Origin: Chara braunii
Taxonomy: Eukaryota; Streptophyta; Charophyceae; Charales; Characeae
Reading direction: 5' to 3'
Assembly: GCA_003427395.1 (NCBI GenBank)
Contig: BFEA01000010.1
Location: 2,802,261-2,849,622 of the forward strand
DNA length: 47,362 bases
Made by a program: the position numbers and the translations under genes
In this document: positions 10,385 to 20,300 of the stretch, piece by piece
Layout: each line of letters starts with the position of its first letter
How positions within the stretch are numbered: the first letter of the stretch is position 1
Notes under the pieces: generated by a model
Seen by the model: the letters and a program-made list of their open reading frames with translations, nothing else
What the model was told of the DNA's origin: nothing
Databases searched by the model: none

Positions 10385-11215
10385 AGAGAACAATTCTCGA
10401 GAACTGAGAGAAAGTACAGTAAGACAATGAGACAGCAAGACTGAAAATTCAGCAGACAGTGATCGTTTTTTGCATGGTCAATTCAGCACTTCTATTTTTC
10501 AGCATGTCAGTTAATTTTCTATTTCCGCAAGCAACAGAGTTAATGAGATCATCTTTTTTTATGCAGTGCTACAGTCGATCCATGAGTGTCAAGCCCCTAA
10601 AAGTGGGGAAAAACTTTGAGATACAGTTTTCGTGAGCATTGATGCAGTGTCAAAGATATGAGGAACTCATGGCTGTGGCGCATCAGAAGATGTGATCAGT
10701 ATTATTCTTATGATAAAAAGAAAAGCATAATGGGCATAAAAAAATTCACTTCTGTCTGATTAAGAGTTGTCAGCAGATTCGTGTCTCTTGACTAAGTTGT
10801 CCATCCAAGAAACTCGGATGAGGGCAGGCATAAAGAAGTTCAGCTTTACCTGACTGAGAGTTGTCAGTAAAGGGACTTCGTGTTTTTTGACTAAGTTGCC
10901 TGTCTTCCCTCAGATGAGGGAAGATGAGGGAAGAGACCTCTCTGAGATCAGCATTTCAACATTTCATTGGGACTGACGGAACGTCTCTTGGAAAAGAAAT
11001 TCCCAGCTGAGGGAAGGGACCTCACTGAGGCCAACACTGAGCATCCTTCTTTTTGAGACTGAAAGGAGGTCCCTGGCAAGGGCTTGATGCTAGTTATCAT
11101 GTTGCTGTTCAGTGCCTCTTGAGACTGGAAATGTTTGTCCTGTTATGGGGTATGGGCAGTCTGCTTGTAGGTTATGGTATGCTTGCCTGATTGTCTGTGC
11201 CTGGGATCTTCTTCT
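10385..11215. repeat. Non-coding 3' flank of gypsy pol with an imperfect tandem repeat
   Basis: I see no gene here. Two units of about 95 bp lie at about 10735-10828 and 10829-10920. Each has an AAGTTCA/AAATTCA start, then GAGTTGTCAG, TCGTGT, TTGACTAAGTTG and CGGATGAGGG/CAGATGAGGG. Related shorter pieces (AGGGAAGAGACCTCTCTGAGA and AGGGAAGGGACCTCACTGAGG) follow to 11040. Such repeats are common in gypsy 3' untranslated regions, but no LTR boundary is visible. Confidence 0.55.
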
Positions 11216-11800
11216 CTAACCTAAAGATGCATTGATTGACGGGGCCAGCCAGAGCCTTACCGCAGTAAGTTGCAATCTGGTGGGGTCAGCAGGTCCCCGA
11301 CGCGAGTGTCGAATTCCGTAGTCGACTGAGGCTAAGCCTCCGGGGGTCTGGCCAGTGAGGTCGAAAGGGGTCCGCTGGAACCCTACCGCAGTCAGAGGAT
11401 GCAATCCAGTAAGGTTCGCCAGAGCCTTGAATCGTAGTTAGACCCGGTCCTACGTTCGAAAATCTAGGCGAGGCAGCCAGCGCCCTTGGCCTAAAACTGG
11501 TGGGTGAGCCGGTTCTCGACTGCAGCGGTCAAATCCGGGTTCGGGACAGTTTGACTGACGGGAGGTCTACTGTCTTAGGGTGACCAGACCCGCTATAGTC
11601 TGGGTGTCCTGGCGAGAGTGCCATAGGGCTGTCATACTCGAGTAGTGGGTATGTCAGTCCTGACCTGGAGGCAGGTGAAAGGGGCTGTCAAGACAAATGG
11701 TCTAACTAGTCCTGGCCTGAGGCGGGCCGAATGAGGTATATCAGACTAACGGGACGTCTGTCATTCCTGGCCAGTGGTGGGCCAAAACCAAGGCAATCAA
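11216..11800. repeat. GC-rich region with diverged tandem repeats
   Basis: CCTTACCGCAGTAAGTTGCA and CCCTACCGCAGTCAGAGGA mark two diverged units (11259 and about 11380). From about 11560, three units of about 60 bp carry a GTCCTGRCCTG..GCGGG-type core (near 11655, 11720 and 11775). No coding frame is convincing. The composition differs sharply from the A/G-rich gypsy pol, suggesting a different element. Confidence 0.45.
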
Positions 11801-12009
11801 TAACTCTTGGGTATGAAGAATTGTCCTGTGACGTCTATTAGTTTATTATTTTATCATTTTATTATTCTATCATTTTATTATTTTATTTCATTCTGGGTTT
11901 TATTTTGTTCACTTGTTGTTTGGCTGTTAATTGTCGGGGAGCCTGCTTCCTGGGGTATAGTCTGTTTGTCTGTGGAACTTGCTGTTTTTGCAGGTGTATA
12001 AAGACTTGT
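11801..12009. other. AT-rich low-complexity tract
   Basis: T-rich sequence with repeated TTTTAT(C)ATTTTATTATT pieces at 11828-11890. No gene seen. Confidence 0.5.
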
Positions 12010-12440
12010 TTGAAGTTACCAGACCAGAGAAAAGAAAAAGGGTTTGGTATCCCCTTCCTTTTTTTCTGAGAAATTGAGGAGACGCCTCACTCGGATGAGA
12101 GAAAGAAAACAGGGTTGGGTATCCCCTGAGACGCTTGAGAAGTTGAGAAGACAATTCACTCAGGCCAGAGAACAGAAAAGAGGGTTTGGTATACTCTATC
12201 CTCGACATGGCAGACAGAGTGAGTGTTCTCTTTACTTGAACAACATCCCCGACACAACTGTCAAAACAAGGTACAAGGCAACCTTCTTGGCTGAAAGAGT
12301 TCAGTGGTAAGTCAAGCCAACAGCAGATGAGAAATCCTTCTTAAAAAAAAATTTGGTGGCCGACAAGCAGCCTGGTTCACGAGGAACCTGCATCCCCGGC
12401 TTTAAGGTATTCAAACACTCAAGCCAGGGACACTATAACG
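12010..12440 (+). repeat. Tandem repeat of about 75-80 bp with a reading frame through it
   Basis: Three imperfect units recur at about 12022, 12096 and 12162. Each has GAGA(A/G)AAGAAAA...GGGTT(T/G)GGTAT followed by a TGAGAARTTGAGRAGAC block. The frame 12044-12310 reads through two of them as EKLRRRLTRMRERKQG and EKLRRQFTQAREQKRG, a basic amphipathic repeat. It then continues into YLNNIPDTTVKTRYKATFLA before a stop. Whether it is translated is unclear: it could be the spacer of an LTR element or a short basic protein. 12311-12475 holds nothing I recognise. Confidence 0.45.
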
Positions 12441-12475
12441 TGTAAAATGAGCCGAGGGCTTAAAAAGGAAAAGAT

Positions 12476-12940
12476 TCAAAAATTCGAGAGGAAATCGCGC
12501 TTATACAAGAAATAGAAGACAACCATGAACTCAACCTGAAGCAAGACGAGAAGGAAGAAGATGCAGGAAAGGGTACAACCATTGGCATGAGAGATGGAGG
12601 GAGCAGTGCATGGAGCAGGGGGGACGGTCATTAGGGCTCTACTCGTCGTGGGAGTGATGGGAGCCCTGGGAGTATAGAGAGGGGAGGAAGTGTTGGGCGC
12701 GCCGTAGCGCGCTTCAAACTTCTTTTGAAAATACTCCACCTTGTCCGAAGATGGAGTCCTTTCGTACCATGTAGAAAACGGGTGGCGTGGGTAAGACTTT
12801 GAATGCATGGCATAACCCCGTGCCTCCTCTTCCTCCTCCTCAGAGCTATAATCACGCCGCGTACGGGCTGGAGGCTCCTCCCGAGCCTTACCCCCTCTTC
12901 CTCCTCTTCCTCTTCCCTGTCCCCTACGTGCTTCAGGCAT
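12476..12940 (-). CDS. Unknown basic/acidic N-terminal protein fragment
   Basis: Minus-strand frame from ATG at 12940, 154 codons. The frame stays open upstream to 12997, but the preceding 19 residues look like untranslated sequence. It starts MPEARRGQGRGRGGRGG, then a Ser-Glu run (YSSEEEEEEARGY), then FSTWYERTPSSDKVEYF and a Pro/Thr-rich stretch, and ends in a hydrophobic tail that looks like read-through. Gly-Arg repeats followed by acidic tracts occur in the N-termini of RNA-binding and Gag-like proteins, so a fragment of another retroelement is possible. The frame shadow on the same strand (12631-13041) is rejected. I do not recognise a family. Confidence 0.35.
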   Translation of the reverse strand: MPEARRGQGRGRGGRGGKAREEPPARTRRDYSSEEEEEEARGYAMHSKSYPRHPFSTWYERTPSSDKVEYFQKKFEARYGAPNTSSPLYTPRAPITPTTSRALMTVPPAPCTAPSISHANGCTLSCIFFLLVLLQVEFMVVFYFLYKRDFLSNF

Positions 12941-13040
12941 GGCGAAAGACGAGATGGTGAAAAAAAGAGAAGTAAAAAGAGGAAAGGGACGTGGCACTGA
13001 AGACTTAGATTAAAAGAATACAGTAGGAATGAAAAAGACA

Positions 13041-13799
13041 CTCGCTACTAAGAAAAAAAAGAAGATGTGTTGCGAGAACGAGTACGCGTACCGCATGGGA
13101 TTGCTACGAGTAAGGAGAAGGAAAAACGTGAGCGCTGAGGAAAACACGAGAAACAGCTGACGCAAAAATTGCAATACGAACTCTGCCACAAGTCACAATG
13201 AGATTTAATGAACGTACTGCCGGTGCAGGTTATTTTCTACTGGAAGCGCGACACGTTTCGACCCAGTGGGGACGCTAGGTGGGGGTTTGGTATTATGTCG
13301 GAGGGCGCGGTGTCCCGGCCCTCCTCTGTGTGCCAAGTCCCTACTGGATACTAGGTCCTCGCTCTGATGTCGCGGCTCGTTAAGCCATTATGGAACCTCC
13401 ACAACAACGCTGAGATACCAGGATGGTGCCTTGAAATGGACTGGCCTGTTGGTGCCTGCCCTCAACAAAAGGGTGCGCCACAGGGCTTTCCATTGGTCCA
13501 CGCAGGCTCGGCGCCCTGCTGTACAGCAGAGCACTACCGGCCTGTGGTCGTGGTAGCCTCCGGGTTCGCCCTATTTTTACTGCGCGCCGAGTGCCCTCTT
13601 TGCCAAGTTATGGGTTAGGTGCGACGAGTAGAGGTCACTGTCAGAGGAAAAGAAAAGAGAGGGACCAGGCGGAGTAAAAGAGGGGAAGAAAAAGAAAAGA
13701 GGAAAAAGAAAAATAAATCGTCAGATTTACGCGCTTTAGTTCGGGAGAATCTGGTGGCTTCAGGCCGTTACGGCGTTGCGATTTTCCTATTATCTCTAA

Positions 13800-13830
<31 letters not shown>

Positions 13831-14516
13831 TTATTACTATTATTGCTACTGAGTTTTCCTCTGGTCTTTTCTGCTTGTCATCTCGTGGGAGAACCAACGT
13901 TTCGGGTTCTGACCACAGTTGTGGTCTGCGGCCTAGACTGGTCCGACCCTTCGCTTATCACCATGGGATCTAACCCGTTCGATTGAGGGCCGCGCGGTGG
14001 AACCCCAAAAGAGGGGCGACCCGCGGCCGCATCGGTAGGAGGCTTATCACCCCCCTAATGGAGGGTCATAAGCCCCCTCCTGGACACGGGTACCCGACAG
14101 GGATAGGCCGGCGCTGTATTTTAAAAAGGGAAATGTGACCGTCGGTATCCCATTATGGGACCACCGCCTTGAAGTCTCAATCACTTCACAGCAAGGCGAA
14201 ATGACAGGGGCAAAGAGCGAAGTTGTCGTCCACCCTATGCTGCAACTGCAGGTGCTTAGTCTTTCACGTGGTTTTCTTTTTGTGTAAAATTTTAATTTTA
14301 ATTTATTCCAATTTATTTTCTTCTTTTCTTTCAAGCTTACACTAAGTTCTGAAGGCTACCCTGAGCTCCCCGTTTAGAGTACGGGGATCTCAGTATGAGG
14401 CAAGCCTACAAAAGAGGGAGTGAGGTTGGCTATCGGCCAGTTAATTAGAGGATACCAGCAAGCGGCCTTGTTGTGTTGGCGGGATCCTGCGTGGAGTCTG
14501 TGCGAGAAGGGTCCAC
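13041..14516. other. No recognisable gene; (ATT)n microsatellite
   Basis: Mixed-composition sequence without a convincing gene. A + strand frame at 13367-13618 (83 codons) is Cys- and Pro-containing but has no supporting motif. An (ATT)n tract lies at about 13797-13835. GC palindromic stretches occur around 13980-14040. Confidence 0.5.
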
Positions 14517-14885
14517 GTGACTGGGGCCGAGAGACTGGCTATTCCGAGCACGGCTATGGGCGACCGGGATGGACTACGAGGCTATAGGCCTAGGTATATG
14601 AGATACTCCTGGATATGGGAGCGCGAAGATGAAAAAGGTTCCCCGGTGGAGACTATACTGTCTTACGGGAAGCCTACGGGAGAAGTGAGGCTAAAGATTA
14701 ATGTCTGCGGTCACAGAGAACAGGAAATGCAGCGAGGCGGGGGACTGCAGGCAGCGATTACTGAGGCTCGTAACAGGGCAGAGCGAAGATGCAGGCGGGA
14801 TGGAGTGACTGCGGGGATGCGAGTAACAATCACTTATCACGAGGATCTCTTCAACCGGTACCACGACCAGGGAAGTGCAACATAA
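14517..14885 (+). CDS. Unknown ORF, 5' part of a frame-broken pair
   Basis: A 122-codon frame. The more likely start is the internal ATG at residue 14 (MGDRDGLRGYRP). It is charged and shows RYSWIWEREDEKG, LKINVCGHREQEMQRGGG, an Arg/Ala helix (TEARNRAERRCRRDG) and VTITYHEDLFNRYH. It ends in TAA, and the next frame (14875-15084) overlaps it by 11 bases. The arrangement, with even codon-like composition on both sides, looks like one protein split by a one-base frameshift. It is not a family I can name. A Gag-like or element-specific protein is possible. Confidence 0.4.
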   Translation: MTGAERLAIPSTAMGDRDGLRGYRPRYMRYSWIWEREDEKGSPVETILSYGKPTGEVRLKINVCGHREQEMQRGGGLQAAITEARNRAERRCRRDGVTAGMRVTITYHEDLFNRYHDQGSAT

Positions 14886-15084
14886 TGATAGAGACTCTGA
14901 AGGGGAGTCGGAAATGAATGACCGAGAGGCGGATGTCGAGTCCTGGCATGGACTGGACCAGATCCGCCGAAACCATCCACTGGCGGGGCCAGTGGAGGAT
15001 GGGCCAGAGGCCAGTTCGGCCCGGGGCAGACTAAATCCAGCAGGGGCTGGACCGTCGGCAGAGACGAGAAGAATGCTGGACTGA
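14875..15084 (+). CDS. Unknown ORF, 3' part of the frame-broken pair
   Basis: 69 codons in the +1 frame relative to the preceding ORF. Acidic and polar: RDSEGESEMNDREADVESWH, then a Pro/Gly/Ala-rich tail with GPEASSARGRLNP. Low-complexity, probably disordered. The 11-base overlap with the upstream frame could be a programmed +1 shift site, but a simple indel is the cheaper explanation. Confidence 0.35.
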   Translation: MQHNDRDSEGESEMNDREADVESWHGLDQIRRNHPLAGPVEDGPEASSARGRLNPAGAGPSAETRRMLD

Positions 15085-17675
15085 GCTCGAGGTGGTTACG
15101 CGCGTACGGGCTACACGTGTCACGGTCCAGGAGGGCAGAGAGAGAGAGGGAGAGTCAGCAAGAGAAGGAGGTGGGTTTTTGCGCTGGGCAGCTGATGTCA
15201 ACTGTACGTTTTCGCGTGATGCTCTCTCGTGAGCTCAGTCGAAGAAGAACCCTGAAGGCAACTCACGCGGACTGAAGATATCATGCCAAGCATACCTTGT
15301 GAGAGGGTTCCGTGAAGACTTCCGTTTCAGGCACAAATGGCTAGTGACACAAGGAAGAGAGTTGGTTGACGTCGACTGAGTAACTATTGCGTCTTGCTCA
15401 GAGCCAATGCGTCAACTCCCTTACGTCAGTTAGAATGTAGTAATGCCCTACCTCTCTGCTTCTCCGTGGTAGCTGATTGCACTACCTGTACGATCACCAC
15501 TGCTTTTAAGTTTGACTAGAGTCATGCCTGGGTCCGCTTATGAGGACGTTGGCTTTCGAGCTCGGTCCTAAAGGGAATGGAATGCCTAGTAATTTGTGAG
15601 TATGTAGATCAGAGGGCTAAGTCATGAGACAGAGGATCGCTCAGTTCTTGTGGCGTGAGGGTGTGCGCGGGAGTCAGATGTGAGAAGAAGGGTGATCAAG
15701 TTGACGTCGTCCACGTTTAAATAAGGCTCCACTGAAGAGGGGCGCACAATCGAGAAGATCTTGGATTCCTGCAGAGACGATCTGCGTTTTTCTTGATGAG
15801 CTCTTTGTCACACCGATTGGTCTCGTGAGCAGGCAGGAGTATTAATAGCCTATCAAAAGTTGATGTCATCAGGCCATAGGCTCAACTTGCTCCACTTGTG
15901 AGCGCTGCTCTAGTTCATGTGTGGCGAGACGAACAAGGATAAGTCCACAAAGGACTACCATTGCGTACTGAAAAGGGCTGCCAGACTCCGATCCTTGAAT
16001 GGCTGCCTGTAAGGGACTAATCGTGGGGGAATAGGTTGCAGATCGTCTGCTTACGTCAGTAACCAGTCGCTTCTTGTTCCTTGTGCCAAAAGACTGAGTC
16101 TGCACTCCCTGCTGAGCCGGCGGGAATAAGAGACTATTGATGTCAACCACTCAAGTCCCTTTCGCGTCGTGAGACGCTCGCAGAGAGATGATCTTCGGCC
16201 ACGGGTGGAGAAGGCAGTTATATGGGAGCGAGATTTGTTGCTAGGAACACACGAGTGAGACACTTGATCGAGTCACAGTGGACGCGCAGTGGCCGTGCTT
16301 TCGTATACTATTCGTGCCCTTGTGCGTTGATCATGACATCGCGCATCAACGCACGCTCGTTATACCCGTGCGCTGTCAAGGGGAGAGTTACCTAGCTTAA
16401 TCCAAGAGATGCAGGTAAGAGGTGTATGCGCTTACCTCTTTGTCGATGAGCTCTGTGAACGATGATAGGGTGTTAATTTCGACAGAACTTCAGCTGAACG
16501 AGTTAATGGTAGGGAGAGAGTAAGCGCCTAAAGTACTCAGTGTCAACGCTTTGGGACAAGAAGCTCGTCCTTGACAGGAAATGAAGCGGTACGTCTAGTT
16601 GATGAGAGGGAAGCCTTCAAGTGACACTGAACTTGGTTCTAGAAGTTTGCGAGAGATGGGAGAAAAACGTATGGTAGACTCTGACTTCGATCAACACTCA
16701 ATGGTTGTGGTCTGACAGCGTCATATAAGTAGTTGGATTGATTTGTGGTGAAGGTCCTTGCTGAATGAGACTCTTGCACTCTCCCTCCTTATTTTCTGGT
16801 AGTTTGCTCTATGTATATTTGAAAGCGTCATAGGTCTCCAAGGCGATTTCTCGGTTACCCTGTTTCTAACCGTTCTAAAGGCGGAACTGGCCAGTCGTCT
16901 TCCGGAGAGCGAACGCCTAAGTTGCCCTTCAGAATGGAGAATGCTAGGGCCACTCTAGCTGGCCTTTTGAACCGAGTATCGATACATCCACGTTCCACTG
17001 TGTCTCAGAAGTTTCGAGACAGTTAGCCAATACCTTCTCCGTCTCTTCGCATTTAGTTAGGACAAGCAGACAAAACGCGCACTGCAAATAAGCTGAAGAG
17101 AGGGCACGGGTCACAACCGGAGTTCAATCCGTCCTGAACCCCGATTGAGAACCCTCAAAGCCTTGGAGCCATGTACGGGCCTACCCTGCTCTTGTGCCTA
17201 TAGGACTGAACTTGAATAGGGCAGTATTTGGCAGCAGCACTTGAGCCGTACGCAGGATGGAGGATTCGCAATGTGCTACCAATGTGCTTGATGACGCTCT
17301 ATAGTCTATTGTCATCCGTGCGCTAAGTACGCATCTCGAGGGACGACTTTCGTTCATCATCAGTGTGCACGCCAAGTAATAATTAAGAGGGACACCAGGA
17401 CCCAGCAAGCCCCTGACGATTAAGTCAGAAGACGCAATTGGCCAGACTAGTGAATTACTTTGACCGAGATAGAAGATTTGAACATACGTTGAGAGCAACG
17501 AGTGGCAGTGGGCTGTTGAGGTGTGAATAGTGATCATCGATCACAGAAGGATTAGTACAGATAACTGGAAAACTGTAACATCTCAGCATTATGCATCATT
17601 CAAGTTTCTCTCAATTTCGAGCCAACTTGAAGTGAAGGTCAACAGTAATCAGACCGTCAAATCCATTGAAGGGCC
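15085..17675. other. No recognisable gene (2.6 kb)
   Basis: Frames on both strands are short and uncoordinated. I see no tRNA, transposon end or long repeat. The sequence abuts a single N at 17676, after which the second 1.8-kb repeat begins. Confidence 0.5.
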
Positions 17676-17676
17676 N
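17676..17676. other. Assembly gap or join (single N)
   Basis: One N, immediately followed by GTAATGAGCAAGCC, the same bases that begin this window. Both repeat copies therefore start at a contig edge. Confidence 0.9.
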
Positions 17677-19472
17677 GTAATGAGCAAGCCATTGCGGCTC
17701 AACCACAATCTTGTCACACTTTTACCAAAGTATCGTGAACGTTGAAAGGTCTAGCTAAAGGCAAATCCTCAGCCCTTCGCTATCAGCAAGCTACTCGTTG
17801 GTAAAAATCTGAGCAGTGACCTCTCTAACCTTCTCTCGGACCCCTCAGTCTTACTTCCGGATCCAATGTAGTGGATCCCTGCAGAGAAATGGGGGATGAG
17901 GACACAGTAAGAGTGACCTATTCTCTGCACCGAGACAAAATCGAAGGGTGGGAAAAAAGAGTAGCCCAGGATTTTCATCGTCAAAAACACCTCAGGATGG
18001 GACATGCCTTGAAGCTAGTGAAAGACCAGACTATGATTGAGTATACCTACTACACTCATGGATCAGACTGAAGGCTGCACAACACCCTCTCATCAGTAGG
18101 ATCTATTGAGGAAGCAAAAAAGATTGTGGCGGGTGATCAGGAAGAAACTTTTTGTCATCAATTTTGAGAGAAACGGGTATGCATCAGGTAGAAGTGAACT
18201 AGGAAAAACAGACCGGATCAGAGATTGGTCACAGTCAGGCACGTTATATCACCAAAGTACGATCAGTAATCGAAGCAGCCTCGAAACTAAGAAAGTCAGA
18301 AAGACGGCAACCATCATACATATGAGTACAGTTCAGACCTTTCCGGTCAGCAAGCCAGTGTAGACCAATCTTAATCAGATTGCCCTCAGGGATGCTTTCC
18401 GATACCGGTACATCAGTGCAACTGGCTTCAGGCAAAATGAACTATCTATTTTTGTGGTTCACACTGAGTTCACTGAGGGGACTATTCATGACCTGAGACC
18501 CTATGTAAAGAAGGGCAAGGAAACTCATGAACTCTTTGATTCGGTCTGGACTGCAGCAACCAGGTACCTTGAAGAGAGAGAGAAAGAGCGAAATGAGAGC
18601 GGAGCAAAGCTGATCCGAAGCTTTGGGCCCAAGCTCTATGTTGATTATCCCAAGCCTCCAGTGCCTTTCACTCTCACTGATGGCTCTTGCTAGGGTGACT
18701 TGGTAGACTTGGCCAAGAGGTACATTTCTCCAACATTGATCGACTACGAAGCAGTGACAGAACCTTTCGAGTTCCCACATCTCAGGCGACGAATCTTTTC
18801 TCAACCATATCTCCCCACCCTATGGGGGGAGTTATGTGCTATGGTTGACTTCCGTATCATGGGGCTTGGTTGGAAGTGCTCAGAACTAGAAGGTTTCAGG
18901 TGACTCTATATACAAAGGCCACAAACTCAGAAAGTACGGGGGCATGTTTCGAGGCACAAGAAAAGCACAACGAAAAGAGAGACAAAGTGAGAAATTTAGA
19001 GGGATGAGTGAGGACATTTGACTGGTGTTGGCCATGCTCCCTACATATGTACTTTCTGAGACTATTACGAGTTCTCATTCTTCCCTCAACCGACTTTGTT
19101 GCTGTCATAGCTCGAGGCAGTCAGTTTTCTTTTCCTGCATTGTCATTGCTGATGATTGCATCCTCTTGATGATTCTTTCACAGTTCTCAAAACCATAAAA
19201 TCGCAGAATTGATGCATGCATGACACTTCAAAACCCCATGATTATTATTTGCAATATTCTTTGCTGTTCTGAATCAAAATAAAAGATTCCTAAGACCGGG
19301 GACCGGCGAAGACCGCAATTGAAGGGTCTCGCTCGAAGCCAGACGCACACAACAGGAAGGGATTTGTTATATTTAATTTATTCGTTTATTGCAAGCGTCA
19401 TACAAAATCTTGCGTGACAGCCTGTTGGCTTTCCGGTCGCCTGAAGAGGCCCGACTGGAAAAAAGTGCGACA
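17677..19472 (+). repeat. 1.8-kb direct repeat, copy 2
   Basis: Matches 1-1787 throughout with small differences, including an insertion near 19330 (CGCTCGAAGCCA region) absent from copy 1. Homology ends after GTGCGACA at 19472. AATAAA occurs near 19280. Beyond it the two copies have unrelated flanks, so this is a true repeat boundary. It abuts the inner end of the minus-strand LTR element. Confidence 0.9.
18370..18903 (+). pseudogene. Decayed unknown reading frame in the 1.8-kb repeat, copy 2
   Basis: One frame with a single TAG at 18691-18693, at the position of a TGG in copy 1. It contains RDAFRYRYISATGFRQNEL, EGTIHDLRPYVKKGKE, a Glu/Arg helix (RYLEEREKERNESG), LYVDYPKPPVPF, then GDLVDLAKRYISPT and PHLRRRIFSQPY. 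It ends at TGA 18901-18903. The block order matches units B-D at 2132-3510, especially RPYVKKG and PP.P before W. It is the best-preserved copy of this family in the window. A separate shorter frame at 17871-18071 corresponds to 194-490. Function unknown. Confidence 0.6.
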
Positions 19473-19799
19473 GCGTCAGCAACATAAAAAGTACCACATC
19501 AACAATCAATCAACAAGGTCTTCAGACGCGGCACAACATATGCCACGTCAGCAGGGGATCGCGATGCCACGCCACTATCACGATCCAGGCTGGCGTGCGG
19601 TATCTCTTGGTCGCGGTCCCTACTGCCATGTCAGCAGCCTCGTTGGGATCTCCTCTCGCCAATGGAGTAACCTCGGTGGTGTCTTCTTGCCAGTGAAGTC
19701 TGTGCCACGTCATCACCTACTCAACACACGTGTGCACCACACTTAGCTGGGCGCCACCTGGCGCATGCACACGTGTACAATCATCGTCGTCAGGAGAAC
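19473..19799 (-). mobile_element. Truncated internal region of a minus-strand LTR element
   Basis: Lies on the internal side of the primer binding site at 19800-19812 and is cut off by the 1.8-kb repeat at 19472. It contains repeated CCACGTCA/TGACGTGG pieces (19547, 19700 region) and a short minus frame, 19522-19716, without a known motif. No gag or pol is visible, so the element is truncated here or this is its leader. Confidence 0.5.
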
Positions 19800-19812
19800 T
19801 GCTCCGATACCA
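19800..19812 (-). promoter_or_regulatory. Primer binding site (initiator tRNA-Met type)
   Basis: On the minus strand this reads TGGTATCGGAGCA, one mismatch from the plant LTR-element PBS TGGTATCAGAGC(C), complementary to the 3' end of tRNA-iMet. Three bases (ATT on the minus strand) separate it from a terminal CA, the usual layout of the end of a 5' LTR. Confidence 0.7.
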
Positions 19813-19815
19813 AAT

Positions 19816-20100
19816 TGCAATGAACCCAGATCGGGAAGACAATCGTCAACAATGCAAGCCCAGAAGAATGTCAACCAGCTAATGATTACCAATAGTCAAA
19901 ATTGTGTCCATTTTTAATGAGACGAGATAATCATACACAGACGAAGGAGAGAGAAGGGAGATTAGACAAAGGAGAGGAAATAAATACAAGGCCCACTCCT
20001 GCTTTGGGATCCCTCCTTAATCACCACCTCGATAATCAATAATCTGAACGAGTATCTGAAGTAACCTCAATGTGCCACGTGGCACGTCTAATCAGTCCCT
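19816..20100 (-). mobile_element. LTR end (U5 side) of a minus-strand LTR retrotransposon
   Basis: Begins TGCAATGAACCCA on the + strand (LTR terminal ...TGCA on the minus strand) next to the PBS. The same start recurs at 47268, with further scattered matches over about 80 bases. The far LTR boundary was not found, so the end given is only the part I can support. A TATA-like TTGTATTTATTT lies on the minus strand near 19980-19992. Confidence 0.55.
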
Positions 20101-20300
20101 CAACAGCGATGGAGCAATGTCGACATGAAGAAACCCAGGTACGTATCCACATCTCTCCACAGTCCCGATCTTTTCCCGAATGACGATAATCAGAAGAGCA
20201 ATATAAGGCACGCAGCTTCGCTTCGTCAGCAAACAGAAGAACACGTGGCAGCAGCCACGTCAGCCAATGATACACGTGGCGGCAGCCACATCATCGACAG
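20070..20300. promoter_or_regulatory. Cluster of ACGT-core (G-box-like) motifs
   Basis: TGCCACGTGGCACGTC at about 20071, ACACGTGGCAGCAGCCACGTCAG at about 20241, and ACACGTGGCGGCAGCCACATCA at about 20271 form near-palindromic CACGTG/CCACGTCA repeats. More lie at 19545-19740. In plants such cores bind bZIP/bHLH factors. Here they could equally be repeats inside an LTR. Confidence 0.4.
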
